Assembly: GCA_964036045.1 (NCBI GenBank)
Contig: OZ038379.1
Span: forward strand, 180,684,436-180,748,435
DNA length: 64,000 nucleotides
Direction: 5' to 3'
DNA from: Eutreptiella sp. 'Long Island Sound 2002'
Taxonomy: Eukaryota > Euglenozoa > Euglenophyceae > Eutreptiales > Eutreptiaceae
Position numbers and translations under genes: made by a program. Positions 10,036 to 19,850 of the stretch are shown here, piece by piece. How positions within the stretch are numbered: the stretch's first letter is position 1; each line of letters opens with the position of its first letter. The notes beneath the pieces are model-generated. The model had not been told where the DNA came from and did not search any database. It saw nothing but the letters and a program-made list of their open reading frames with translations.

Positions 10036-10810
10036 TCAGAGGCTGTTTTGGGGCCATAGGCTCACTTATGGGGGCCTTCCCAAGGCTGGACTTTTTTGTC
10101 TTTCTCTTTTACCGAGCATAGTGTCTCGAGGAAACCTGGAAGTAATGCCCATCTCTTAAGTATTTGATTAAGCAGAGATTGGGCCAATTAGTATTGGATC
10201 TCATCCACTGGGGTCTGCGCACTGGACATCCCCAAAACAGCGCCAAATGGGCCAGCAGTCCCCGCCTTTCCGGCAGACGACGTGCACAGCATGGCCGACC
10301 AGCCATGACACGATCTGCCACAACAACGAGCCCCGGATGTGACAACAACAACCCTCTTTTTGAAGGGTGTAGTATGGGGACTTTTTTCAAAACATGTCGG
10401 TCTGGGCCGCTTGGCACAGAAAATCTCATGTGAAAAGGATGTGGTAGACTTGGGCGTGAACTTTGTTGAGTTGCTGTTGATGCGCCGGAGTGTGCCACAG
10501 GTTTGCGCCTGCCCGCCCTCTGCGCCTCCGTTGCCTTGCCTGTGTGCGCCTGAAGATTCGCCCTTCAACAATGAGGCAGACCCGGCCCACCAGGGGGACG
10601 TCCTTTGCACTGCGAACCACGAAACTGACATGAACATCAGAATTCTCTGAAGCCACGAATGCGGCTGCACGTTTGATGGGCTTCTCGCAGTGCACACCGC
10701 AGCGGACCGCAGGGGCCTGCGGTCAAAAGCGTATGTCACTCGAAGACCTGCCCCTGCACCTCCGACACCGGCGACGCCTACACCCATCCCCATGCCCCCC
10801 AGAGGCATAC

Positions 10811-11054
10811 CATGCGGGAATTCGCACCTCGGCCGATGCGCTGGAGGTGTGTCGCCGCCACCTCCTGCCGGTGCTTATCTATCTCTCGGCACGTGCCGAT
10901 GTGGGGCTGGAACCGCCATCGGGCGAGGCCGCCGCGCGCTATGCGCTGCACGTCCTGCACGGCGCGGCTGAACATGGTGCGGTAGAGATGCCGCGCGCGT
11001 CCCCAGGACAGGCGCGCGCGGCACGCTGACTGGAGCCTGACACGGGCTTCCCTC
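10811..11054 (-). CDS. IQ-motif protein, exon with three IQ motifs
   Basis: Acceptor CTGTCCCTCAG precedes 11054 and donor ATG|GTATGC follows 10811. The 244-nt exon enters with one base and leaves in phase 0. It encodes three IQ-like helices: ARVRLQSACRARLSWGR, AVQDVQRIARGGLARW and AATHLQRIGRGANSR. The last two fit the I/L/V-Q-x3-R-G-x3-R pattern closely. The entering base completes the split Lys codon of the exon at 12701-12916, so splice phase is consistent. The protein would bind several calmodulin-like molecules along a helix. IQ arrays occur in myosins, ASPM/SFI1-type and ciliary proteins, and I cannot choose among them. Confidence 0.78.
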
Positions 11055-11092
11055 CTGAGGGACAGGCAGTGGCACAGGCGCCAGGAACAGGA

Positions 11093-11146
11093 GAGAGAGA
11101 GAGAGACAGACAGAGAGACAGACAGAGAGAGAGAGAGAGAGAGTTG
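11093..11146. repeat. GA/CAGA simple repeat
   Basis: Purine-rich (GA)n interspersed with CAGA units. It abuts the left flank of the inverted-repeat element at 11157. Confidence 0.9.
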
Positions 11147-11156
11147 GAGAGAGACC

Positions 11157-11704
11157 AGGCCTTTGCTTAGTGATACTGGGGGGGGGGGGTTAAATTGGCC
11201 CTCCCGGGATTTTGGCTGACCCACCCACCCACTCTCAGACCCACCCACCCACCTGCCGGATACCCTGAAGGGGGGGTCACAGAGCAATTTTGGATCACAG
11301 AAATTCAGGTTGACCACTCCACACCAATTACCTGATTTGAGCACAGCTGGGTTTGAATCCACGCCTTTATTTTGCAGAACCTCTGCTATAACCACTGGAT
11401 CACTGACACGCTCTGACAGGTTTAGCTCAAGGACCATGTACAAAAGTGCAAAGCAAAACAGGTCTGCACAAAGTGGCAGCACCCCTATGTGTCACAATGT
11501 GCCTTGGCCCATGAACAACATTGGCGGTCTACCAAGCTCAGCAACCCACCCACCCACCCAACAAAGCGGACACCCCCCCCTGGGGGGGTATGTGCATTTT
11601 TCCCAAGATCAGGGAAAACCCAGACCCACCCACCCACCCAGCCTCAGACCCACCCACCCACCCCCCCCCCGGTATAGTATCAACCAGCCACTAAGCAAAG
11701 GCCT
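11157..11704. mobile_element. Mutator-like inverted-repeat element (548 bp)
   Basis: The ends are AGGCCTTTGCTTAGTG and its reverse complement, followed inward by further matching blocks (ATACT, then a G or C tract). GAGAGAGACC lies directly outside both ends (11147-11156 and 11705-11714), a 10-bp target duplication in the 9-11 bp range of Mutator-like elements. The left copy touches a GA repeat, which weakens the duplication slightly, but the right copy is in unrelated sequence. Inside are CCCACCCACC blocks near both ends and a tRNA-like segment. There is no transposase. It lies in the intron between IQ exons 12701-12916 and 10811-11054. Confidence 0.65.
11328..11402 (-). repeat. tRNA-like (Pol III promoter-like) segment
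   Basis: On the minus strand, ATCCAGTGGTTATAGC resembles an A box and D arm. GTGGATTCAAACCCA resembles a B box and T arm about 35 bases later. The acceptor stem does not pair, so this is not a functional tRNA. It resembles the segment at 50440-50512 and may be a SINE head. Confidence 0.4.
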
Positions 11705-12700
11705 GAGAGAGACCCCGTAGTGTAACAAGGACAGCAACAGCTCCGTCCTCCTCACCCCAAATTTACACGTCCCAAGTCTGACTGATACATCAAGCTTGTG
11801 CGCCCCCCCCCCCCACTTCTACGGCTTTGGGCTCCACATAGTGCAGGGGCTTGGTTGCCATCCAAACAAATTGCCATGGACTCAGTGTGGTGTCATGGGG
11901 ATCCACCTGATGGGGTCGCAAGGCCTGGCAACCCGTCACTGTTGGGTGCTGGAGCTGTGGACACCTTGCCACAACCCCTCCCCCGCCCCTGCCCTTCCCC
12001 TTCCCCAGGCCACCAGCTCCCCACCTCTCTAAGCTCCCAGATAGTGCAAAAGGGGAAGGCAGCGTATAGACCTGCACAGACCGGACCCCCGTGCCTGTGC
12101 ATAGCTGAATTGCACACGCAGCGTGCAGCACACAGGGGGTAGACATAGGTCGAGGCATGGTGGTTGGGCGGCCATTAAATACAAAAACCTTCAAACATCA
12201 CAAACAACGCCGACTGATCGAACACCCAGACCCAGAAAGCAAAGCAAAACTTTAGCAAACACCGGATTGATTGCTCTGCGAGAATCAAGCATTGAAAAAT
12301 GCAAACTTTTGCATCCTGGTATGAAAAATGGGACACACACCTCATACTGTGGTCAAACTCTGGTTCCAAACGTTTTGGCTTTGTCCACGTTGCCTCTCAC
12401 AGCGTATTGAAGCCTTGTGCCTTGTCAGAAAATGGACTTTTTTTGTATTTTTAGTGTGCTGGATAACTCACCCAAGGGGCCATTACACTGCTGCATGCCA
12501 TGCTGCATTCATTGGTCCCACTCATTAATTGGAATACCTTAACACGGCGCGGAACATGATGGCGTGGTTGGTCATCCGTTTATCACTTGTTTGCCAGATT
12601 TATTTGCGGTTGTGGGGAAGATGCAGAGTACAAAGCCATATCTATGTGCGCAATTCATGCAGGAGCGCGCACAGCACCACGGCACGGAGCCAGGGCATAC

Positions 12701-12916
12701 TTAAAACTCCTGAAACCCTCGAAGGCCCCGTTCAGACGGGCCCGCCACTGATGCACGTGCCAGGCCCTCTGAAACATGATAGCGGCCTCGTGCCTGCGAT
12801 GGTCCAACTTGACATCCGCCTCCCACTTGGCAAGCCTCGCCTGCCGCAGGGCCTGGACTCGTTTCGGGGCCACGTAGCAGCGCCAGGCGCACTGGATGTC
12901 CAGCGCCGCGTGATAC
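12701..12916 (-). CDS. IQ-motif protein, exon with two IQ motifs
   Basis: Acceptor GGCTGCTGCAG precedes 12916 and donor TTTAA|GTATGC follows 12701. The exon enters with one base and leaves with AA of a split Lys codon that the next exon completes. It encodes a canonical IQ helix, AALDIQCAWRCYVAPKR, then a basic/acidic linker (ALRQARLAKWEADVK) and a second IQ-like helix, AAIMFQRAWHVHQWRARL. The spacing of about 45 residues between the motifs suggests separate binding sites. Confidence 0.78.
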   Translation of the reverse strand, partial: VSRGAGHPVRLALLRGPETSPGPAAGEACQVGGGCQVGPSQARGRYHVSEGLARASVAGPSERGLRGFQEF

Positions 12917-13130
12917 CTGCAGCAGCCGACGGAAGCATCAACAACCAGGCCTCCTCCCAACATTGCAGAACAGTGGAGGTCAGCCCCTGTATGCGACTGG
13001 CGCACCGGGTCCAACAAACCACCATCCGATGCACGGGATCGTGCCGGTCACGCATGCGCGACAGAGGATGGTCGCGGCCCATGAAGCCCCTTTCCCACAC
13101 ATACCCCCCCGATTCGCAAGATGCTCTATT

Positions 13131-13265
13131 GACGCCCCCGCCGACATTGAAAGCCCCACGTCCCGAGCCCCTCCTCAACCGTCCCCACACTTGCTGTCCA
13201 CCCTCTTCACAGCTGGTCTCCACGCTCTCCACACCTCTTCTCCGCCCTCTGCATCGCCCTCTCCC
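13131..13265. repeat. 135-bp direct duplication, copy 1
   Basis: This segment recurs at 15362-15496 with no difference that I could see, and a shared CCTTTCCCACACATACCCC lies just upstream of both. The two copies differ in the linker between those parts. Confidence 0.85.
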
Positions 13266-13529
13266 CCCGGTTCACGAGCACTTACCACAGGCACTCCTCC
13301 ACGGATTTGCGGGACCTGGGCCCAAGTCAGGCCCGCGCGGCTAAAACGGGGGGATGCCCCCCCCCCCCCCCCTGCTTCACTTCGTGTCTGGGCCTTCCGC
13401 AGTTCTGTGCGTGGACCATTCCCCAGGCGTAACATGTCGCACCCGTGACCGGTAGTGGGGCGTCCCTGCCAGAGGGGGCACCTGCGATGCGCGTGTACGC
13501 CCTCTGATGCACCCGTGGCTGGAAGCAGG

Positions 13530-13595
13530 GAATCGCTTGAAAGGGGGGGGGGGTTACCCCCCTCCCCCCCTCCCCCCTCCCCACTGCACTGACTC
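13530..13595. repeat. G-tract / TTA / C-tract hairpin
   Basis: A run of G is followed by TTA and then runs of C and T. The sequence can fold back on itself. Similar units occur at 14449-14472 and 40668-40697. Confidence 0.6.
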
Positions 13596-13739
13596 TACCC
13601 CAAAGGCATTCCCATACCCCAACACCAGCCCCAACCGCATTTCCAACCGCCAGTAACCGCCTCCCCCAACTGCTTTCACATCCCCTGTGACCGCTCTGCA
13701 ACCGCTCTGGGACTGCCGCGATGGCCCCCCTCCACTTCA

Positions 13740-13900
13740 AGCAAAGCCCTGGCTGGAAGTGTCGAGGCGGGGACAATCAGTCGATCAGATCCAACCCTCA
13801 GCAATACCCCTGACAACGGCACACTGAAAGAGGCCTGGCCGACCAACAACGATCGCACGCCGAAGAAAGAGGGTTTTTCGGGCTCTGGCCCTATCTTCAG
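13740..13900 (-). CDS. Possible additional exon of the IQ-motif gene
   Basis: In one minus-strand frame this stretch reads as an Arg-rich helix ending LFQCAVVRGIAEGW, loosely IQ-like, between AG and GT dinucleotides (GATAG| and GAGG|GTTGGA). An exon is needed between 14480 and 12916 because the flanking exons are out of phase, but the phases here do not close that gap. Confidence 0.2.
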
Positions 13901-14150
13901 AATGTGGAGGGGGTGGGGCAGGAGGGGGGGGAGGCCGTGCTGGAGCGATGGGCTCCACCAGACATGCCTTCGTTTGGCCGGGTGTGCGGGAGGGGGGGTG
14001 TCGGTCCGTGCGGACGGACAGGCGTCGAATTCAACACCGATTTGAAAGCGAAACTTCGGTTTTGTCCGAAGGGTTGGTCGGACGCGGATCGGGCAGGGAT
14101 GTGTTAGAAGAGAGTGGGGTGGGGAAAAGGGTGGAGGGGGGGGGTCTGCA

Positions 14151-14218
14151 ACCCAAAACTTTGTGTACCGAAAATAGCCCAAATCAATATTTCCTGTTGA
14201 AAATTTTCAGTTTTCCCA
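14151..14218 (+). repeat. Dispersed repeat family 'CCGAAAAT', copy 1
   Basis: Contains ACCCAAAACTTTGTGTACCG, then an AAATNGCCC and TTTTCCC pattern. The same order recurs at 54105-54172 (same strand) and 52515-52580 (opposite strand), diverged by perhaps a fifth of positions. Function unknown; probably an old mobile element. Confidence 0.6.
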
Positions 14219-14479
14219 CTGTGAAATCTGGGCCCAGGGGGGCCAGGGGGGGTGTGACCTAATTAAGAAACAGACAAATGCAAACCAGAGGTAATGCACT
14301 CCACAGTCAGGCATAAGTGCATCTTTATTCTCTATGCCAAACCTGGTTAAACCTCAAGACACACACTGTGTCTGAAACAGAAAACAGAACATCATGTCTG
14401 ACTACATTAGTCAGACAGTCACAGTCAGCAGCTGTCAGCTGGGGGCCAGGGGGGGGGGGGTTACCCCCCCTCCTCCTAC

Positions 14480-14713
14480 GGCTGTCAGCCGTTCTAATAC
14501 ATCCCTGGGATCGGGCTTGGGTGTGGCCTGCAGGATGCGGATGCCCTGAGACGGGGATCGGAACCTGCGGTGGAAATCGCGCTCGTCCACCAGGCGTTTG
14601 GACTTGGTCCTGGCGGCCAACTCTACGTCGACCTCGATGTCCTGCTCCAGGTTGTGCAGGCAGAGGCACAGTGTCAGGATCTGTGACATGGCCACCCGCC
14701 GCTTGTCTTGCGC
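14480..14713 (-). CDS. IQ-motif gene, 78-codon exon
   Basis: Acceptor TTCTTGTCAG precedes 14713 and donor GCC|GTAGGA follows 14480, giving exactly 78 codons in phase 0. The protein is mixed helical: RVAMSQILTLCLCLHNLEQD, then an acidic EVDVE segment, a basic KSKRLVDERDFHRRF, and a polar tail with PKPDPRDVLERL. No domain recognised. Codon use (G/C third positions) and strand match the downstream IQ exons, so I place it in the same gene, but at least one exon is missing between it and 12916. Confidence 0.6.
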
Positions 14714-14879
14714 CTGACAAGAAAGCAGCCGACCAGAAAGCAGACGACACCCTCACCCTCACCGCGCGGATGGCCTGCCCATTCACACGTCCAAGCCAGC
14801 ACAGGGGTCATTTGCCGGACTCAGAGTCTCAGTCAGAGTTGGAGTTGGAGTTAGAGCTCGGAGCGGCATGAAGAGGTGT

Positions 14880-15840
14880 CGGAACGGATGTGGAGAGAGT
14901 GGAGAGTGGCTGAGAGGAGGGTGCACAGAAAATGGGATGGTGGAGGAGCTATGTGGAGAGGCTGGAGGGACTTTGTGGAGGAGCTGTGGAGACATTGGAG
15001 AAGAATTGAAGAGCTGCGAGGAGCGCGGAGAACAGGTGTAGAGCAGGTGGAGAGGGTAGGCAGTATGTGAGAAGAGGTCGCAGACGAGGTCTGAAAGGGA
15101 TGAAGAAAAGGTGTAGAGAGGTGGAGGGGAGCTATGTTGAGGGTGGAGAAGACGTGAATGCCAAAAAGAGGTGTGGATAGCGTGGACAGTGGGTTTGTAG
15201 AGGGTGGAGAGGACCTGTGAAGAATTTGATTGTGGGCGTGGAGACGCTGGAGAGGATTTGCAGAGGGGGTAGACAGTTAAGTGTGGGGGGGGTAGTGAAT
15301 GGACGGTCGCTGTGGGGTGAGCGCCTTTCCCACACATACCCCACCCCTGTTTGAAACTCATGACGCCCCCGCCGACATTGAAAGCCCCACGTCCCGAGCC
15401 CCTCCTCAACCGTCCCCACACTTGCTGTCCACCCTCTTCACAGCTGGTCTCCACGCTCTCCACACCTCTTCTCCGCCCTCTGCATCGCCCTCTCCCTCCT
15501 GTTCACACCTCTTCCACCCTCTGCACACCTTGTCTGCACCCTCTCCACACCCACCACACCTGTTCTTTATGCTCGACACCTCTTCTCCGCCCTCTCCACA
15601 GTTCCTCTGAAGCCTCTGCACACCTGCTGGCCACACTCCTAAAAGCTACCATCCAACCTCTCCACAGCTCGTCTCCACCACTGTCTGCCCCCGCACAGCC
15701 ACTGTTTACCCCCTCCACAATTCCTCTCCAGCCTCTCTACGCCCACTGTCAAACCTCTTCACAGGTCCTCTCCACCCTCCACAAACCTACTGTCCACACT
15801 CTCCACTCTCTCAACACCTCCTTTCTACAAGTCTTCTCTA
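14880..15840. repeat. Degenerate minisatellite that switches strand
   Basis: From 14880 to about 15290 the plus strand is built of GTGGAGAGG-like words. From about 15390 to 15840 it is built of the complement (CCTCTCCAC, CACCTCTTCTCCGCCCTC). The two halves form one large imperfect inverted repeat around the 135-bp duplicated segment at 15362-15496. GTGGAGAGG words return at 15930-16050, and a (CA)11 tract sits at 15849-15870. It is probably intronic to the IQ-motif gene. Confidence 0.7.
15362..15496. repeat. 135-bp direct duplication, copy 2
   Basis: Second copy of the segment at 13131-13265, about 2.2 kb away in the same orientation. Confidence 0.85.
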
Positions 15841-16444
15841 CCCTCTCTCCGCACACACACACACACACACAGAGCAGCTGTAAAGAGGGCAGAAAAAGTG
15901 TGGACATGGGGGGCATTAGGTGTGGATAGGGTTGAGAGCAGGTATGAAGAGGTGGAGAGGAGCCATGGAGAGGTGGACGATAGATGTAGAGAGTGTGCAG
16001 ACGGTGGACTGGAGCTGCGGAGAGGGGGACAGTAGATGTGGAGCGGGTGAAATCCGCTGTTCGGGGTGTGCGCACTTGTTCGGGTTTTGGGGGCCAAATC
16101 GTGTTCGTTGCTTGTCCCCAAACGTCGGGAAAACGCATTTTGACTGTCGAGAGTGGGGCGGTTGCCCCTCTGCACACAAGCGCTGCTTCTGCCCCCTGTG
16201 AGGCGGCGGCGGCGGAGGGGGGGGCACTGGCTGACTCGACTGCCCCGACACGGGACCCAGCCACACAAGCGACAGACCTTCGTCGGGACATCGACGTCCG
16301 TGAGATCCAACTCTGCACAGAACAGAGAAGTGAGGTGAGGTGTGCAAAGGCGGTGTCACGCACCAGCCACATGCCTGTACGCCGGATCCTGCTGCCCTGG
16401 ACCGGTCGTCACACAGACTGCTACTGCGGGGGGGGGGGGGGGGG

Positions 16445-16636
16445 CTTGGTACAAGGCCTCGGTATTGGGTCGTTTGACTTTGGCGGCGCCTAGTGGCCTC
16501 TCGCCACGGCTCATTCTGACCCTCTGTGGGTCCGAATGTGTTTTGGTCGTGTCAACGGAGCCCCCGGATGACTTGTCCTGTTTGACTACTCCGGGGGTCG
16601 GCTGTCCCGGAGACGGGCTGTTGCCCGTGCCGTTGA
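16445..16636 (+). repeat. 192-bp dispersed repeat, copy 1
   Basis: Runs from CTTGGTACAAGGCCTCGG to GTTGCCCGTGCCGTTGA. An equally long copy at 52036-52227 has roughly 90% identity by eye and a weaker partial copy lies near 52811-52873. Both full copies are preceded and followed by G tracts. No coding potential seen. Confidence 0.8.
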
Positions 16637-17339
16637 CCAGGTGCATCCAGATGCGCGGGGGGGGGGGGGGGGGCGAGGGGGCACTTCATGCGGTCTGTGT
16701 CGGCTTCCCGCGACTGTCCGATGTGGGCGCGTCCTTGCACCCAAATGGGACTCAGGACAGTTCCCGATACCGCAGCGGCCGCTTCCCTTTGCATGTGGTG
16801 CGTATCTGCAGCCGCCCCGTCTCATCGCCCCGAGAGCCCCTCGAGCGGTGCTGCCTGAACCCGTTTCGTCGGTTGGTCTCGTGGCGGGGCTGTGAGTCAC
16901 AGACGCGGTCTTTTCGGGGCGTCGGCCGACTCCGAAAACCCGCGCTGTTATTCGCAGTCAAACATGCGTCTGCGGTGTACCTTCAGGAACAGACCCGAGC
17001 TGCTGCCGTGAATGGGGGCTGAAGCGGGATGCTGAGAGCAGCACGCCGGGCTGTGGCTTGTGCAGATTTGCAGTGAAGAGGGCGCCAGTTGGAGGGGGGA
17101 CGGTGGCTAAGAAAACTTTGCCCGGCGCGCGAACGTTCCCTCGTGGTCACGGCGAAAGCAGTCGCTGGATGCTTTTGAGCACCCGCCCCCCCGCCCCTGG
17201 CTCGATGCGGCCGGCCGGCCGGAGTGGCAACCGCCGGAAACTGCGGGTCGCCGGCTCGTATCATAGTCCGTCAGACCCCAGCACCAGCGCGCTCGTGTGG
17301 GCCATTCATCCGGGTCGAGGCAGCTCCCGGGGGGTAAAC

Positions 17340-17472
17340 AGCCCGAATGAGAGAAGCCATAATGATGTGCGGTAGATCCGCTGTGCAGCCCGTAGAACTG
17401 AGTGCCTTTCGATTGCACGCCGCCTGTGACACCCTCCGAATCGTCGGGCATCCACATCCCGGCTCAGATGCA
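17340..17472 (-). CDS. IQ-motif gene, upstream exon with poly(C) acceptor
   Basis: The acceptor is a run of about 15 C followed by AG, abutting 17472. In the frame entered with two bases the exon reads as a basic helix (HLSRDVDARRFGG, then HRRRAIERH) and an IQ-like RAAQRIYRTSLW. This phase continues from the donor at 17750. The 3' end is uncertain; CT|GTTTAC at 17340 is the donor I prefer. Confidence 0.5.
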
Positions 17473-17749
17473 CTGGGGGGGGGGGGGGGTAAGGCATTGG
17501 GCGAAAAGTACACGGCCCCTCGGTGGTCATGAATTGCGCACTCGTGCACAAAGACACACACCTTCGTCCGAGTCTTCTCGCTCAGAAATGCCATCGTCGC
17601 TGAGGGAGACAATGGAGGCAGGATGCACGCAAGGGCGAGCGGCAGGGGTGGCCAGGGGGATCAAAGGCGGGCAGGCCATACACCAACGCCAACCCACCTT
17701 CATCACCTTCTGTTCAATCAGTCTGCGATTGTCAGTCGAACACACCCAC

Positions 17750-17806
17750 AGATGCAGACATGCCCGAACGTCGCCATGTGCTGCACGAATATACGTTGCA
17801 GACGTA
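17750..17806 (-). CDS. IQ-motif gene, short 57-nt exon
   Basis: Acceptor TACACAG precedes 17806 and donor ATCT|GTGGGT follows 17750. In the phase set by the upstream donor at 18465 it reads RLQRIFVQHMATFGHVCI, an IQ-like helix, and leaves in the phase required by the exon at 17472. An alternative longer version to 17698 (donor AAG|GTGGGT) uses another frame. Confidence 0.45.
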
Positions 17807-17985
17807 CTGTGTATCGTGCCAATCCGATAGTAGAACAGTGTTGACGTCCCCATGGTGTTCTCACCTGTGCTCAGGGTGCGTACATGACATGCATCCCAGT
17901 CCAAGGCCTTATTGCGAGCTGTCTCCGAAGTGGATAGTACCCCCCCCCCCCCTGCGCAAGCACGGCCGCGGTCCCAGAAGTCAGG

Positions 17986-18310
17986 TCAAAACGGCGGTTC
18001 AACGCCCACCCCGTGCTTCTTAGACAAGGCCGTGCATGTGCGTGACACATGTGACAGCCAGCCAGGAATAACAGTGTGAGCCATGACTGAAAATCACATC
18101 AGGACAAGCAGCATGGGGTTCCAATGTGTAGTACAATGTTGTTATGAACAGAATGCACCATCACAGACATGAATGAGCACCTCTTTCCCTGTACAAACGC
18201 TCTACAGACACCCAATCGTCCATTCTGGACCACGAAAACAGCGGTCCCAAAATTTCCTCAAAACGGCGGTTCAACGCCCACCTCGTGCTTAGACAAGGCC
18301 GTGCATGCGC
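17986..18310. repeat. Direct repeat of about 55 bp, two copies
   Basis: TCAAAACGGCGGTTCAACGC followed by CCACC, then GACAAGGCCGTGCATG, occurs at 17986-18037 and again at 18258-18307 with a few differences. The second copy is followed by a G run. Both lie in an intron of the IQ-motif gene. Confidence 0.75.
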
Positions 18311-18464
18311 AAAGGGGGGGGGGGGGGGTACTGTGGGCACCTCCTGTCAGACTGGCATCCCCGCTTGTGCTTCTGGTGGGGTTTGCAGGTTCTCTGCTGC
18401 CAAGTGACTTTTGGAACTTTTGGAAAAGCAGCAAGGCAATGTGGGGATAGTGCTCACCGCTTAC

Positions 18465-18697
18465 ACAGTCGATCCAATCCAGCGTCCAGTTCATCCCAGT
18501 GCCACTCGGTGTCATAACCGCCTCGGCCGCTTAGATTTGGAATCAAGCTCAGATGGGACGTCTTTTGTGCCCCTCTTATGAGGCGTGGGCTGTCCGACCT
18601 CAGAGGTTTGACTTTTGGAAATATCTTGGTGCACTTTTTTTCGGTCAGGTCTGGGTATGGTAAGTATCTCGTACTCCACCTCCTGAGTATGGTATCT
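18465..18697 (-). CDS. IQ-motif gene, candidate exon with strong GTAAGC donor
   Basis: The minus-strand frame ending DELDAGLDRL stops at donor ACTGT|GTAAGC (18465) in a phase that continues into the exon at 17806. Upstream the frame is open to a possible acceptor ATACTCAG near 18698, reading YLPYPDLTEKKCTKIFPKV and then a basic stretch. A competing frame from the same acceptor (EVEYEILTIPRPDRKK) is also protein-like and hits a stop at 18512. The 3' boundary is good; the 5' boundary and part of the frame are uncertain. Confidence 0.4.
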
Positions 18698-19024
18698 GCC
18701 CACCCAAGCCCTACCCGTAACCTGCCAGCGCCCTGCACTGTCCCGAACCCCTTCTGATTGGCCGTCTTACTGGCTGCCAGGTGCCGTGATAGTACACTCC
18801 GCGGGCTTGGGCATGCCGCACTCTGGGAGTTGGGTCGGGCCTGATGCGCTGCGGAAACGTGCTGCGCGGACGCTTGAACCCTCACGTCACACGGATGCTG
18901 AAGTTGCCTGCACCCGTTTTGGGGGGAGGGGGTGGGGGGGGCCCCTCCAGCCGGCAAGCAGAGCAGTGGCGGGGGGGGGGGGGGGTCAAGAAAAACATAT
19001 TTGTCAGCCCCCAAGCATTTCATC

Positions 19025-19135
19025 AAGCGAAGTGAGAGTTCAGCCACAGTCGACAGCGGCCTCAATGAAAGCATATCCATCTTCGTCAAACGAAAGAAGG
19101 GCAGGTCGTCTGCTACCATACTACTAGCCAGCCTG
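19025..19135 (-). CDS. Possible exon of the IQ-motif gene
   Basis: Following GGTAGCAG (19121) two frames look protein-like: DDLPFFRLTKMDMLSLRPL, open to 19025, and one with SFDEDGYAFIEAAVDC that stops soon after. Phases relative to neighbours are unresolved. Confidence 0.25.
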
Positions 19136-19510
19136 CGCCTCATGGAAAAGTTGGAGCTTCCCGGCGTCTGGTGGGTTGTGGCTGTGGAGTGTCGTGGTTA
19201 TGGCAGCCTCCGCCTGCGTAGCATTCGTTGGACCTCTGGGTCTTTGGTGTGTTTGGGTCTTCGCTTCTGGTGCTTGGCTGCAGGGGCTGGTCGACACAGT
19301 TCGACGCCACGTGGGGCTTGTGGGGTACCGGTCACCGGCGCCCAGTGCTGTGGGGGCAGGGGGTTGGGGTTTGGCTGGAGACTTGTTGGGTGCTGAGGCG
19401 GTGGGGAGACGGGGGTTGACGGCTCCATGAAAGGTGATCTGCCGGCCCTCCAACAGACGGGGGGGGGGGGGACGAGAAGGGGATTCGCACAACTTCCTCT
19501 TTGCGTAGAC

Positions 19511-19617
19511 CTCCCGCAATACACACATAGTTTCCATGACGTCAACGGCCGGTTCGGCGCTCAGCAATCTTTCGTTGAATTCGCGGTTCATCGCCTGCAG
19601 GATGGTCATTGCTGTCT
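19511..19617 (-). CDS. IQ-motif gene or neighbour: 107-nt helical exon
   Basis: Acceptor CACCCTCACTGCAG precedes 19617 and donor GAG|GTCTAC follows 19511. The exon reads TAMTILQAMNREFNERLL, then EPAVDVMETMCVLRE, an amphipathic helix of about 35 residues entered with two bases. No family recognised. It is on the same strand as, and upstream of, the IQ exons, so it may encode the N-terminal part of that protein or belong to a separate gene. Confidence 0.42.
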
Positions 19618-19747
19618 CTGCAGTGAGGGTGCAATGATGTTCAGCGCAGATACGAGAGGGAGGGGGAGGGTCATCAACGAGGGCCTCCGCCTTGGAGTGC
19701 AGGCCCGCCATGTCCTGCGCCCGGCCTGCGCTACACGTCAAATCATC

Positions 19748-19779
19748 ATTTTGGGAGACAAAATTATCCCCCAATGAAT
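19748..19779 (+). repeat. Short dispersed repeat 'GACAAA...TATCCCCCA'
   Basis: ATTTTGGGAGACAAAATTAT followed by CCCCCAATGAAT. It recurs at 35881-35912 on the opposite strand with two mismatches and, more diverged, near 24765-24800 and 46415-46445. It lies about 70 bases left of the TIR element at 19851. Confidence 0.65.
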
Positions 19780-19850
19780 TTTTCCATCTTGAGCCCCCCC
19801 GCCCCCGTATCGAGGGTCAGACTTGGTCCCACCAGAGAACCTTTTTCTTC

